Shown: positions 22,302 to 34,140 of the stretch, piece after piece
How the letters are laid out: the number at the start of each line of letters is the position of its first letter
How positions within the stretch are numbered: the stretch's first letter is position 1
From: Acanthochromis polyacanthus
Lineage: Eukaryota > Chordata > Actinopteri > Pomacentridae
Assembly: GCF_021347895.1 (NCBI RefSeq)
Contig: NC_067135.1
Coordinates: forward strand, 23,075,847-23,139,846
Length of the DNA stretch: 64,000 nt
Direction of reading: 5' to 3'
Notes under the pieces: generated by a model
The model's database searches: none
Seen by the model: only the letters and a program-made list of their open reading frames with translations
What the model was told of the DNA's origin: nothing
Made by a program: the position numbers and the translations under genes

Positions 22302-22383
22302 TACACCCCCTGTCAAAAGTTTTAGGACACTGTCTCATTCAAATAAAGTAGAACCTGTCCTACAACTTTTGACAGGGGGTGTA
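22302..22383. mobile_element. 82-bp TIR MITE, copy 1
   Basis: Begins TACACCCCCTGTCAAAAGTT and ends with the inverted AACTTTTGACAGGGGGTGTA; the element is almost entirely palindromic. Copy 2 at 22770-22851 is its reverse complement with only two differences. Confidence 0.85.
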
Positions 22384-22769
22384 GTTCATCATATGGATGT
22401 GATCAGGGCAGGACTCTGATCATACATGTAAAGTTTCAGGCAGATTGGAGCATGTTCAGGGCATTTACACAGCATTTGAAATTTCATGGCGAAGGATCAA
22501 AATTCCAGAGGCCGCCACAGACACGCCCTTTGACTTTGGAAAAAGATTTTAAAAAGTTTGGATCATTAAGGCCTCCTCTATGTACTGGCCGAATTTGAGG
22601 TGAATTGGAGTTTCCCCCGAGGAGGAGTTAGCTCTAGAAAAATATGAAAAATGGGCAAAATCTGACATTCAACGCAAAATAGCTCACTTCCTGTTGGGTT
22701 TGGAATGTGGCTGTCACTGACTTTTTTGTTCAGCCTGATGTGCTGCATATGTGTACCAAATTTGGTAGA
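22384..22769. repeat. Segment between the mirrored MITEs
   Basis: 386 bp containing CATTTGAAATTTCATGGCG, CTCACTTCCTGTTGGGTTTG and TGTGTACCAAATTTGGTAGA. These phrases resemble a dispersed fish repeat in which ACTTCCTGTT recurs (also near 39.9, 40.2 and 44.4 kb). No open frame. Confidence 0.45.
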
Positions 22770-22851
22770 TACACCCCCTGTCAAAAGTTGTAGGACAGGT
22801 TCTGCTTTATTTGAATGAGAAAGTGTCCTAAAACTTTTGACAGGGGGTGTA
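22770..22851. mobile_element. 82-bp TIR MITE, copy 2 (opposite orientation)
   Basis: Same inverted ends as copy 1, TACACCCCCTGTCAAAAGTT and its complement. Its internal bases are the reverse complement of copy 1 with two substitutions. The pair forms a 550-bp unit bounded by identical ends. Confidence 0.85.
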
Positions 22852-22852
22852 T

Positions 22853-22986
22853 ATGTACACTATTTTTGCACTAAGAACAGTAATCTCTGCGTTTTGCACT
22901 TTATCACCCTGGAAATGGTCATTTTGCACTATTGTGTTTATATATTCTTATATGTGTAAATATCAGTACGTATATCCATCTATCTA

Positions 22987-23022
<36 letters not shown>

Positions 23023-23155
23023 CATTTTTATTATTATTATTTTTTCTCTTCATCTTTCTGTAATTTATCATTCTCTTTCCTTATTCCATGGGTGACACCA
23101 ACAGCTGAATCCAAATTCCTGTATGTTTTGTCGGCCATTAAAGTTGATTCAGATG
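22853..23155 (+). mobile_element. Non-LTR retrotransposon 3' tail with embedded microsatellite
   Basis: Repeated TTTTGCACT words (22866, 22893, 22923), a (TA)n run at 22977-23020, then CTGAATCCAAATTCCTGTAT and GGCCATTAAAGTTGATTCAG. This is the order seen at the 3' end of a common fish LINE that terminates in AATAAAGCTGATTCTGATTC. 5'-truncated. Confidence 0.55.
22977..23020. repeat. (TATC)n/(TA)n microsatellite
   Basis: A few CTAT units followed by about 15 uninterrupted TA dinucleotides, then T- and TTA-rich sequence. Confidence 0.9.
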
Positions 23156-26100
23156 CAGCTTTATCAGCCATTTAATACATCTAAAACAGTGGAATTTGTG
23201 GATTTCTTTCTTCAAAATGTGAAGAAACCGATTGTCTTTGTCAGGATTTTGTTTACTCTTAATCTCCACAACATTGGAGCTGGTGTCATAGTTTAGATGT
23301 TTAGCAGCTTTTTTTCAGCTGCTGATAAAGTGTTTTTTTTGGGGGGGGGGGCTTTTTTTGGTCTGCCTTTCTGCACACATTGGGTTATCTTTGCCTGTAA
23401 ATGTTAATTTTTGTTGCCCCTTGCCACACAGCGACTATTAAATGAATAGCTGGCTGACAGTAAAGCAATAAAATAACTGGCAGAGCTTTTGTTAATCTCA
23501 CGTATATTAATTTGGTTGTGATCCGGTGGAAAATGTGTCCTTCTGAGTGGAATTAAGCATGCAGTTTCACAAGAGGCTGCGTCTTCAGAAGTGAGCTGTT
23601 ATGACAGATGTCATTGTTCTGCTTGGTTTTATCCTGTGTTGGCACACAACATAGCAAAGGTGGATTATCATCTTTTATTTCATAAGAACTTTTTCATAAC
23701 AAGTTTGAGCGAAATGACAGACAGATATGACACAAATGTGGTTAGACGTGTTGAGCTGGCCTGTCAAAAGGGAGAAGTGCAAAGTCATGAAGGAATGAAG
23801 GTTGTTTTGCCCATCATGTGATATTTTAAGCAAGATTTTTGTGCACAAAATGTCAAGATCAGTGTTGTTCTTCTCATCTAGAAGCTCTGTTTAACAAAAC
23901 ATATGCATTTCTTTTGCAGAAACTTGGAGGAGAATCTGCCAAGATGGACAGAGATGAGGATGGTGAAGACAAGGACAAGAATAAAAGCAGAAGTATGTAA
24001 ATTTAAGAGCTGAGAATAGACTTTCAAGTTGAGAATTAAGGTTGATTGTAGGACGACGTGCGGCAGAGAGACTCCCTTGTAGTGATGCTGATTATTTGAT
24101 GCAATCACATGAAACCGCCTCGCCCCTCTCAATCACATGGGCAGGGACGGAGGAGAATATTGATTGGAGGTGAGCTCCGAATGGGGAATGCGTGCGATCC
24201 AACCAAGCACCGAATCCTTTATTCTCACCTTCCTTTGCCACACAGTTATTGTGGTCACATGGCTAAAGGAGAGCTTGACTGGTGATGCAGCTGGATGGAA
24301 AGTGATGAGTCATTCAGAAATAATGGCCGTGTCTGCTGGAGGAATTACAATCCCCACATTGTCACATGCTTTGTTCCTCCAGACAACACAAAACCTTTCA
24401 AATCTTATGACTTGTAAAACTAGTCGAGCAGGGGAAAAATCAGCCTGTGTGTGACATTTAATTCAGAAATCACTCTCCCATGTCTGTGTTTCATTCAGCT
24501 CACTTAAGAAAAGCTTGTTTTACTTTCACGTACTGGCAATATGCCCAGATATGCGATGAATGAAGTTCTTTATCACGCGCTATCTATCTCATCATCCTTC
24601 CAGATTTCGCTCTTCTGATGGATTTGCTGTGAATTTGCTACAAAACTTTTATTTTGAATGTCCAACTCAGTCGATGTAAGAAAGGCGCGGCACAAACAAA
24701 AACCCAAATCACAAAGGTGCCGCTTCATATAAGACTCATGTCTTTGATGAAATGTGGGAGGGAGTTTTGGGTGGAATTTTTTCTTTACAAGCTAGACATG
24801 GCAGATTTGCAACGGATTAAACAAAGACAACCTCAGATAATATTAGCCATCTGTCACACAAAGTTTGAGTTCTTTAAATTTTATTTTGGTACAATCAGAT
24901 TTTTATGTCTCCCCACTGGTGGCTGCTAAGGATATGTTTTCCTGTTGTCACTAAAGCAATATCTCAGGAAGACTTTGAAAGAATTTATTGAAATTTGTTT
25001 ACCAGGATTAACTGATATTAGGATTTTGTGTTTGTTTGTACTCTGATTTAGGCAATAATATGTCTTTTTCACACAGCACTTTTTATATTTTTCTTTGCTG
25101 TAATGCTGCTAAATGTACTCACTGTGGGGACTAATAAGGGCTTATCTTGTAATGGCTTGTATCCTTAGATTTTTCTGCTTCTGTTAGTTACAATGTGCCA
25201 TATAGACATGTACACTTGACTATTATTTCCAGTAGATATTCATGTTTCCGTGGTTTTCCTTTATTAACTTCGGCAATTTAACCTGTTAGCATTGAGTTGC
25301 CATCATACTAACATGCTAATATGTTAACATAATGGTTATATTTGTGAAGTCCAAAAATGTGTATAAAATCAACTGTTAAGCCTAGATAAATAAAGTTACT
25401 CGCAAATCCAATTTTCTACCCACACACTTGGACAAACCTCTCATCAAAACGACAGTAGTTTTTTCTCATTATCGTCTTGAGTTGTGGATTTGTAACATCT
25501 AAGAGCTTAAATGACAGATTTTTAATGGCTCCTTTTTAATCCCACCAACACCTGGAGCCGAGTGTCGCCATTGTTTGCTGTAATTCCAACTGTTTCCTAA
25601 AACCTCCTGGCGAGCCGCCACCTTCTCTGCCGTCACCGTAGCCGAATATGCAGCCAATTCTCCGGCACATACGTCTCCTGTCCCTTCAGCAGGCATCAGT
25701 GAATCACATCCACCGCCGATTTCTCATATTTCTCTCCCTCAACTTCCTCTCGGAGCAGCAACATCCTGATTGACTGGTGTTTCAAATGCAAATGCTCCCC
25801 GTGCTGTTCTCTAAATGACGAAATTATAAAGAATCTCAGCGGTGATTGCAGAGCTTTGGCTGCTTTTTTTTAGAGGATCTGGGCCTTAATTTGTTGAAAA
25901 AATAAATAAAAAATGACCAAAGAAGCAAAACCTACAAGATGAGCAGGTGTAGCAGTCATTCAACTAAAGCCTTTACTGCAGCTGAGTTATAAAAACGATC
26001 CATCACAGCTCAGTTTAATAAAAAAAAAAATCCAATTAGAAATAATATAAAAAAGAGATTGAAAGACTTTTTTCTTCTTTGACAGTTATAGTAGTGACTT

Positions 26101-27245
26101 GTGTTAATGCAACGATCATCATCTGCACGTCTATGGCCACGTTTGAGCTTTAATTGAGCTTTAATGCTGCCATTACAGCTGACAAAATACTGCTCCAGAG
26201 AATATCAGTACCTGCCTGTAGCTCATGTTCAAACCCATTTGATGAGCTTTTATGGGGTCTTGCTCCCCTTGCAGCTCTAATTTTCAGTATTTTTTCCTGA
26301 ATGGTTAGAATTTTGGAATGATTTGGATGGATTGTTTTAACTCAGATGTCCATTTTTAATGTCTAAAATTATGTTTTGGCAGGAACTGATATCAGGTGTA
26401 AGTGGACTCCAATCGACAGATAAATAATATTCCCACTATATCCAAAAAATCCCCAGTTCAGTATAAAATGTGCAAAGATTATCTTATATTTAAGGTTATT
26501 GATGCCACCAATGCTTTGATCCCTATGATGGGAGCAATTCACTACAATCCTGGAAAATCTTAAAAAATATTGAGCCCCGTGTAAGTGGGAATGCCCTTAA
26601 TTATGCCTAACTTTAAGTCTTAATTCAGTTTAAATAGGTGAATTGTATAGGGATTCACTTCCTGTACAGTTTTATGAAGATGGAAATTAGCTGTAGAGAC
26701 CAAAACTATTGTATTTTTTAGGTTGAAAACAGGTTTATTAAAGCTGTAAAGTTTAACATTGGAGTCTATGGGGATTGACTCACTTTTGATATCAGCCTCA
26801 AGTGGACATTTCAGGAACTACAGTTTTAAAGATTCATTTTTTTTCCAGCTGTGGAGGTGCATGTTCTTGTTTCTTCCTCAGACACAGAAAAAATTTAAAG
26901 CCTGTGATTTTCAGTTAAACCGAACCAAATCTGAAAAACAGAATTGTTGGACCAACCTAAAATAATTGCAATTAATGAAGTTCATACAGATTAATATAAC
27001 TAGTAATAACTAGTAATACTAAAGCCACTGGTTTAGGTTAATGTACCTAAAAATGAGCATTTTTTATTAGATTTTTTAATGTTTATTTTATTTCAATATA
27101 ACAAAAATAAAAAGGACAACAAAAAACAATGAATAACTTGCTCAAAAAGAATTGGGAAGAAGTCGAAACATATTTAATCACATACCTTCTTTACACAAAT
27201 GATTATAAATCTGTTCTTTCTGCTTCTTCAAAACACTACCATTTA
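23156..27245. other. Non-genic stretch with one candidate exon
   Basis: Apart from the candidate exon at 23920-23992, nothing is recognisable as coding. A T-run joined to an 11-G run lies near 23330-23351. The interval 24640-24930 contains an uninterrupted 91-codon frame, but it has no recognisable motif. Confidence 0.45.
23920..23992 (+). CDS. Candidate 73-nt coding exon, gene unknown
   Basis: Flanked by a good acceptor (ATTTCTTTTGCAG) and donor (GTATGT). One open frame reads KLGGESAKMDRDEDGEDKDK, very acidic and basic, and ends in phase 1. Another frame is also open. The first frame could splice in phase to the candidates at 38985 and 51428. I do not recognise the protein. It could equally be a chance GA-rich segment; support is limited to splice motifs and phase. 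Confidence 0.25.
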
Positions 27246-27290
27246 TTAATAATAATAATAATAATAACAATAATAATAGTAAACATGATT
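27246..27290. repeat. (AAT)n microsatellite
   Basis: About 14 AAT units with one AAC and one AGT interruption. Confidence 0.8.
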
Positions 27291-27409
27291 TAGAGTAAAT
27301 ATACACCATTATGTCCATCTACATTTATACAAAAGGACCTAACAATAGCAAAATCCAACAGAAACCAAAGACCCAACTAATAATGTGCATTAATAAGGAT
27401 AGAAAACAA

Positions 27410-27765
27410 ATCATCAAAATATGTCACAAAACATCCACAGAAAAACATTAAAAGATCAAGGTGTGGAACAAAACAATGACAAAAGGATGCAAAATTATGA
27501 ACATGTGACAAAAAACATCCGCAAAAAAAGATGCAAACCAACCATAAGTTCATACATGACCAATCTGCAACACAAAACAACCAAAAAAAAAGTGAAATTA
27601 CCCAAATGTGGCACAAAAACACAAAAACTTTGGCACAAAAGACCACAAAAAGATGGGAAATGACCAAAATGTGTCCCAAAACATCCACTAAAAGATCAAG
27701 ACGTGGCACAAAACGACCACAAAACAAACCATAAAGTGGCACATGACCACACTTTGACACAAATA
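27410..27765. repeat. Degenerate A-rich minisatellite
   Basis: Reiterated words ACAAAACATCCAC, AAAAGATCAAG, GTGGCACAAAACGACCAC and AAAAAGATG, with a variable period near 30 bp. It is the reverse-strand version of the T-rich arrays at 3.3 and 62.1 kb. Long frames on both strands through it follow from the lack of stop triplets in the unit and are not genes. Confidence 0.7.
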
Positions 27766-29120
27766 AATAATTAATAACAGTAATGGTGTTGCTGCAGCAT
27801 CATATTAAGGAAAGCCAACTTGAATTCTCTACATTTTCCAGTTTTAGTTATTGCTTCAGCCAAACATAAAATGAAAAACATCAAAACTAATTTTTCCATT
27901 TAAGCAGAAATCTGAGTTTAAAGGAAGAAAATGTCATCTGTAGTTGATAGAATCCACACATGCTAAAGCTGAAAGACAAGTGAGATTTGTCCAGAACAGT
28001 ATTTTACCTCAGCTCCAGCTCAAACACACTTTTTACATATATCCCCTGCCGGCCTACAGAGTGGGTCCAGCCACCCATTGACCCTCACAGTCATTTTGTG
28101 CTCCTTCTCTGAAAACAAATCCACTGACTCATGGCCCGAGTTATTCAGCTCTTACAGTTCCTCTCTCCTTAAAGCACTGATTTCTGGAAAATAGCCTCTT
28201 TAAAACTTTTCTGTGCCTTGATGAAACTCTGATGAGGCCGTGGCGGTGCTCCGTGACGCATCCCGCTTCCATTTCAGAGCCGTCTGAGTCATTGTAATGG
28301 AGACGGCAGCGCTGCAGCTGTTGGCTCATTTATCTCAGCTTGTACATGTGTCTGGTCAATATATCGACCGCCCCTTTAGCCATGCAAACAGCAGCCCTGC
28401 TGATAATCCCCGGGCTAATGTTCAGAGCGTGGGTTTGACTCTGTGAGTGAGAGAATAAGAGGTACATATATGTGTGTTTGTGTTTCATCACTTGGCATCT
28501 GATTGCTTTTTTGGTGAAGGAATAGAAAATTATACATCCAGATCTGACAGAGAAAATCTGCCTTCTATTGGGCATGAGTCAGACGGCCTGAATTCATTTA
28601 CATGTTGATGCAGGTGCACTTAAATGCAAATTGAAACTGTCTTCAAGAGGAAAACGCTCTATTTGTTGATCACGGAAAGACTTTAAACTACCCATAGCTA
28701 CACGTACCTGACAAGGACTTCTCCTGGTCTTATTTTTAACATTTTAATAGTACAGTAGAACAAAGGATGTGGGTCACAATACTCTGTTTATGGTCCTAAA
28801 TTTGATTTCTCCTGAAAGTCAAAGTTGTTCTGTTTAATCATTTCCAAACCTAGAAGTGTCAAACTTAACCCAAGCTGGAAGTCTTGAAATGCAGATTAAT
28901 TAATTTTATTCAGCCTTCACTGAAATCTTAAGATCATTAGGGGCAAATACCTAAAAGCAGTACATTGTGTTTTTTGTACAGATTCTCCAGCAATCTGATT
29001 GGTTACACAAGAAAGAGACATTTTTTTCATTAAATATACAGTATGTACAACATCAATTAATCAAGGACCTGTGTTGACATTTGTTATTGCAGATTTCTAT
29101 TTCATCTATATGACAAAAAT
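27766..29120. other. No gene seen
   Basis: Mostly unique sequence. A more balanced-composition patch at about 28140-28440 (with GCAGCGCTGCAGCTG and CCATGCAAACAGCAG) lacks repeats and an open frame, and could be a conserved non-coding element; this is a guess from texture. Confidence 0.4.
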
Positions 29121-29276
29121 ATCCATCCATCCATCCATCCATCCATCCATCCATCCATCCATCCATCCATCCATCCATCCATCCATCCATCCATCCATCC
29201 ATCCATCCATCCATCCATCCATCCATCCATCCATCCATCCATCCATCCATCCATCCATCCATCCATCCATCCATCC
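29121..29276. repeat. Uninterrupted (ATCC)39 microsatellite
   Basis: 156 bp of perfect ATCC tetranucleotide without a single interruption. It yields IHPS- or WMDG-type frames on both strands, which are artefacts. Confidence 0.97.
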
Positions 29277-30918
29277 GATTCTAAAACAGTAAACAGAGAA
29301 GCACACTGTTGAAGATAAATTCAACACGGTGAATAATCTTTCTACAGAAGTTGCCTGAAAAACTTTGACTTTGCAGAGATTTTAAAAATGGAAGTAGTCA
29401 AATATCTATAGTATGTAGAGTCACAATGTTTTCCAGGATCAATAACAACTTTGCGGGGGGAAAATGCATGTGTCAAATATTAAAAAAAATATTAAAATAT
29501 TTGGCTGCAAGACTAAAATATGCATTAATCTCATAAAATGCTGACACCCCTTCTGTGGAGTTAAAAAATAAGAATAAATGCAGACCAAAAAAAATGCGCA
29601 TGTTAATTCCAGGTTTTCTTAATTTTTATAGAATTATTAACTGCATCTCTTTGCCCAAAAGACATTTCTGAGTTTTCTGCTGTTTCTAATGAGGTGCAGG
29701 ACTTAGTTACTCACTGAGGCCTCGTTTTCCATTGCAACACAGTGTAATAAAAGCAAGAAATGCAGCCTTAAGCTCCTGTAGCCAAGCTCTATGGGGAAGG
29801 TGTGTTTTAGTTGTTGAATCAGAGGTTTTGCCCAACATGGCCCCATTGGTTCTGTCATGACTGTGGCCTTTCATGAAGCTGACCCAGGAGCAGATCCAGG
29901 ATGAGAGAAGCTTCTGGTCTGGATCAGCCTCCAAGTCACCCTCTTTGTTTGTGTTTGAGAATCTGGAGAGTTTCTCTTTCTTTCAGTTCCCCCATGCCAC
30001 TTGGACCTGGTTGTGCCTCCGGGTGTGGGGCCCTTGGGTGAGGCTGGGAGTTTGTGCTGCAGGGCTGCTGCAGGGTTCAGCAGTGAGGAGATTTCTTCAT
30101 TTACATTTGCACACAGAAAACTCCAGGTATCCGAAAGGCTTCGCCAGGAATAGAAAAGCAAATACACGGTGCTGTGAAGCCAGCAGAGGATATTTTTGGA
30201 TCAATTTGTTTTGGCCTTTTGAGGCGAAATGCAATCAGATTAGGAGCTAACTAGCTATTTCATGCTGATTAGAAGAACAAACGGGGAACCTTTGCCTTCT
30301 TGCTGTACAGTCTGTTTACATAAACGGTGGAAGCGAGAGCGTGCGAGTGTGCCGTTTAATTGGAGGTGCGACTGAAGGAGTGTTTGTTCTGGAAGCGAGT
30401 ACATTTTGATAAAGTGTGAGATCCAAACCTAATGAGGGAATGATGTGTGTGACCAGAGGGCTCCGCGGTTGTTTACCAAGTTTGTCTGTTTTTGGTTTCT
30501 GCTTGTTCTCGCGCTGAAATGATTCATGTCGGCACATTGTTTCCCCCCCGGGACGTGAGTGTGTGCATGAATGTGTGTTTATAGGATAACATTATCACTT
30601 AACCAGCAATGAATTAAGTGTTACCTGTGTATCCAACACCAGAACAGCATCTTGATATGGCACACCTGTGAGGTTGGATGGATTATCTCAGCAAAGGAGA
30701 AGTGCTCACTATCACAGATTTAGACAGATTTGTGAACAATATTGGAGAGAAATGGTGATTATGTGGAAAAAGTTTTAGCTCTTTCAGTTCATCTCATAAA
30801 AATGGGAGAAAAAACAAAAGCGTTGCATTTATATTTTTGTTGAGTGTATATAAATGAGAACAGTCTTTTTCAGGAATATGTCCTGTAATAAAATGCAATA
30901 AAAGTGAGCAGAAGAGAA
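29277..30918. other. No gene seen
   Basis: Unique-looking sequence. The GC-rich portion at 29870-30250 is open on both strands over about 100 codons, but has no recognised domain or splice structure. Confidence 0.4.
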
Positions 30919-31178
30919 TGGTAAATGGTCTGTATTTATATAGCACTTTTACTATACCTGCAAGGTACCCAAAGCGCTTTACATGATTAGTCACATTCAC
31001 CCATTCACACACTGATGGCGGAAGCTGCCATGCAGGGCGCTAACCACGACCCACCAGGAGCAATTAGGGGTTCAGTGTCTTGCTCAGGGACACCTCGACA
31101 TGAGCTCTCCGGGCCAAGGATCGAACCGGCAACCCTCTGGTTGCAAGACAGCCACTCTACCCACTGAGCCACGCCGCA
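30919..31178 (-). mobile_element. tRNA-derived SINE
   Basis: On the minus strand the 5' region reads GCGTGGCTCAGTGGGTAGAG with an A-box (31161-31171) and CCGGTTCGATCCT with a B-box (31117-31127), spaced as in a tRNA gene. It is followed by a unique body and a tail with AAAGCGCTTTGGG and GTGCTATATAAATACAGACC, a 3' end shared with a fish LINE. No tRNA cloverleaf function is expected. Confidence 0.8.
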
Positions 31179-31189
31179 GAACCCGCCGT

Positions 31190-31740
31190 TGATCAGCCAA
31201 TCAGACTTTATTTGCTATAGCACTTTTCATACTAACAGAAATGCAGTACAAAGTGCTTTACAGATACCAAACAAAAATGCAATAGGACGATACAAGCAGA
31301 GAAATGTGAGGTCTGTTTCAGGTCTTAACAACTGGTGCTGCAGAGTTTTGAAGAAATTGGAGAGGATGTATAGTCCTTGAAGACTATACAAATTGACTAC
31401 TGTAATGCTCTCTTTTCTGGTGATAAGAGAGCATTACAGTAGTCAATTTGCCATGTAATAAAAGCATGTATTCGTGTCTCTGCATTAGTTTTAGAGAGGA
31501 CTGGTTGCAGCCTGGTGAAGTTCTTGAAGTGATAAGAAGCCATCTTGATAATGTTTTTAATGAGGGGCTCAAAACTGATTGCAGAGTCCAAGATTTTTAA
31601 CTTGTTTGCATTGATTTAATGCCAGAGCTTCTAGCTGTGAACTAAATTTGTCTCTCTGAGCTTCAGATCCAGTGACCAGAATCTCAATTTTGACCTTGTT
31701 GAGCTGAATAGTGCCATGGTGCTTCTGTAGGATGATAACA
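31190..31740. repeat. Interspersed fish repeat next to the SINE
   Basis: Phrases such as TACAAAGTGCTTTACAGATA, GGTGCTGCAGAGTTTTGAAG, ATTACAGTAGTCAATTTG and GACCTTGTTGAGCTGAATAG are those of a repeat seen widely in fish introns, probably the 3' region of a LINE (family not named). It has been altered by a fold-back event, listed next. Confidence 0.6.
31368..31450. repeat. Two consecutive perfect hairpins (8-bp and 26-bp arms)
   Basis: GTATAGTC/GACTATAC with a 6-nt loop at 31368-31389 is immediately followed by a 26-bp perfect inverted repeat. Its arms are 31389-31414 and 31425-31450, starting CAAATTGACTACTGTAATGC, with a 10-nt loop. Only one arm is expected in the repeat consensus, so the second copy looks newly made. 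Confidence 0.85.
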
Positions 31741-32291
31741 AGCCAATAAGGCTTTGTGCACCGTACAAAGTATCTTTTGGTTCAGTGATATTTGGAAGTA
31801 CTCTCTAGTCTTCATAGTCTTAGGAATGGAGTCAAACTCTGCTGCAGTCACAGCTGTCTAAGAGTCTGTTTGACCTGTGACATCAAGCTACAGAAATTTA
31901 GTTTCTGTTGTAACACATATTGTATTTAAACATTTTAGAAAGTAATGCCTGTGTTAAAATTATTGATTTAGATGCATTTTCAACATCAGCATCATTGATT
32001 ATCTCGACTAATCAAAGACCTTCAAAACTTGATAGGTTCTAAAAAACAGCCTAAGTCAAGCCGTGTGGACAGAACCAAGTCTGAGCATGTGCAATGGCCT
32101 CTTGCTTCCAGGAAATAGTCATGGCTGTGGCTATGACTTGTGCCAATATTTTTCACAATGAAGATTTACTTCATTACTACAGCATCATGGCACAAAGGCA
32201 CAAGTCAATCAAGCTTTGGATGCACAGTCAATACTTGTTAGGTCTGTGAAATTAAAATCAATCACGATCTCTTAGGTTATCATGTGTTGTC
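31741..32291. other. No feature seen
   Basis: AT-rich spacer between a repeat and a MITE. No open frame or motif is recognised. Confidence 0.45.
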
Positions 32292-32628
32292 TACACTACT
32301 GTTTAAAAGTTTGGAGTCACTGAGAAATGCCTATTTTTGAAAGAAAAGCATTTTTTTTTCAATGAAGATAACATTAAATTAATCGTAAATTCAGTCTAGA
32401 CATCGTTAATATGGTAAATGACTATTCTAGCTAAAAACGGCTGATTTTAATGGAATATCTCCATAGGGGTACAGAGGAACATTTCCAGCAACCATCACTC
32501 CTGTGTTCTAATGCTACATTGTGTTAGCTAATGGTGTTGAAAGGCTCACTGATGTTTAGAAAAAAGTGTGAGTTTTCATGGAAAGCATGAAATTTACTGC
32601 GTGACCCCAAACTTTTGGAAGGTACTGT
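32292..32628. mobile_element. CACTACTGTTCAAAAG MITE, inverted copy
   Basis: Starts TACACTACTGTTTAAAAGTT and ends CCCCAAACTTTTGGAAGGTA. Internal phrases (CATTTCCAGCAACCATCACT, TGTGTTAGCTAATGG) are reverse complements of those in the 18.8-kb copy. Confidence 0.8.
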
Positions 32629-34140
32629 CCATTTTATGTACATGTGTCTTTGCAGTTGAACTATTTTTGCTGGTAGAATAATGTTCTGGTAGCACAGGTG
32701 TTGAAGAAGTCAATAGGTCTGAGGGCAACAACTGAAGATATTCTTACACTCCTAACAGGGTTTGGGGAGAAGGACTCTGATTCTTATATGGTATAGAACT
32801 AAGAATGGTCACTGAAGAGGGATTTCTGACTGTCTGTTCACTTTAGAAGGTGTTGCAGTTGAAAATCTCGACATACTCTCTATAATGTTTTCTAAATTAA
32901 ACCAGCCAACGACCCAGCAAGGCGTTTCGTGTTTTCTGAGTTAGACGACATAGCAGATTTCCACAACAGTTTACTGCTGGTGTTTGTGAGATTTGTAACT
33001 AAAATGTAGAAAATCAGCAAAGTTACCCTTTAAAGTTTAAAATCAAAACATGGAAAACTGGATTTAATTATTTGGTCAGATGTTTGAATTTCTCTTTGTC
33101 TTGCTGTCTCGAGTCAAACACAACCACAGAAAGCCTTGATGTGATTGGAAAAAGCTGAAACGATTGCAAACAATTCTGACTTTCTGCCGCTCTGTGATTC
33201 CCAGCGAGTGTTGATGTGTTCAGATTTGGACTCAAAAGCAGGGAGGCATTTGGATTTCAGCCTAACGAAGACAGACCCACTTTTTCACACACAAACACTA
33301 CGTGACATTCAAGTCCTTTCATGGCTAATTAAACATATTCAATGAAATCTTTTTTTTTTTTTTTTAAGGCTGTACTGTCGGCTCGTCTCTGCAACAACAA
33401 CAACAAAAAAAGCTCAACAAATTACCCACACAGGGGAGCCGGCGATGCATGATTGAGAGTTTGTGTTTGTCGCTGCCGATTTCTATTTTCTTCTTTTTTC
33501 GCCTCTCAATGGTTTGCCTGCTGTCTCTTCAGGCCTTAAGTATGAAGGCGCCGCTGACACATTTACAGTTTGGAACCACTTTCAGATTGCTCGGCATTGC
33601 AGTTTTATATAAAAAAAAAAACCCAGAGAGAACTAATGAAAATTTCACACCTACAATAAGGGTTTGAGCTTACAGTTGAGCAAAAATAACTTTAAACAAC
33701 TGTCGAACAGAAAGGAGGTAGGCGTGCATGCTTTGAGCTGCGTTTTATGTGGTGGAAGTCAGTGGCTTTCTGCTGCCATTATGAGGCGCAATCAAAAAGT
33801 TCTGAGACTTTGCCTTTGAAAATTGAAGAACATACTTGGTTTAATTCTGGACGGTATCCCACAATACAGAGTAACACTTCCTGTTGAGTAAAGAGGTCAA
33901 ACAAGATCTGCAACAGGTGCTGAAACATCTAAATGAGGTCAAAATCTGACCTTTCAACTTGAATCTCATTTTAAAGGGAGAGGAAGAAGTCCGTGAGATG
34001 CAAATATAGTGAGAAGGTCAGAATAAACTCCTTTGCAGCATAATTCAGGTAGTTTTTTTCCTTAAGTTTTTGTCCCTCAGGCACCTCAGGAGGTTACAGT
34101 AGAACTCGACCATGACAGTCCGACCCTGGGGAATAAACCA
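32629..34140. other. No gene seen
   Basis: Includes an AAC-rich run near 33395 and a T-run near 33350. GGCGCAATCAAAAAGTTCTG at about 33785 faintly resembles a mariner-type terminus but has no partner. The rest is unremarkable. Confidence 0.4.

Noticed and set aside
27377..27760. 127-codon minus-strand Cys/Phe-rich frame and plus-strand Lys/Thr-rich frames
   Set aside because: Same kind of minisatellite translation; no domain, start context or splice signal.
29053..29327. Long frames of repeated WMDG or IHPS residues on both strands
   Set aside because: They are translations of the ATCC microsatellite, open on both strands purely because of the repeat.
31111..31178. tRNA gene suggested by A-box and B-box
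   Set aside because: The boxes belong to the head of a SINE with a LINE-like tail; flanking sequence does not form a tRNA gene.
33780..33830. Mariner-like terminus CAATCAAAAAGTTCTGAGAC
   Set aside because: No inverted partner, target duplication or transposase remnant was found nearby.
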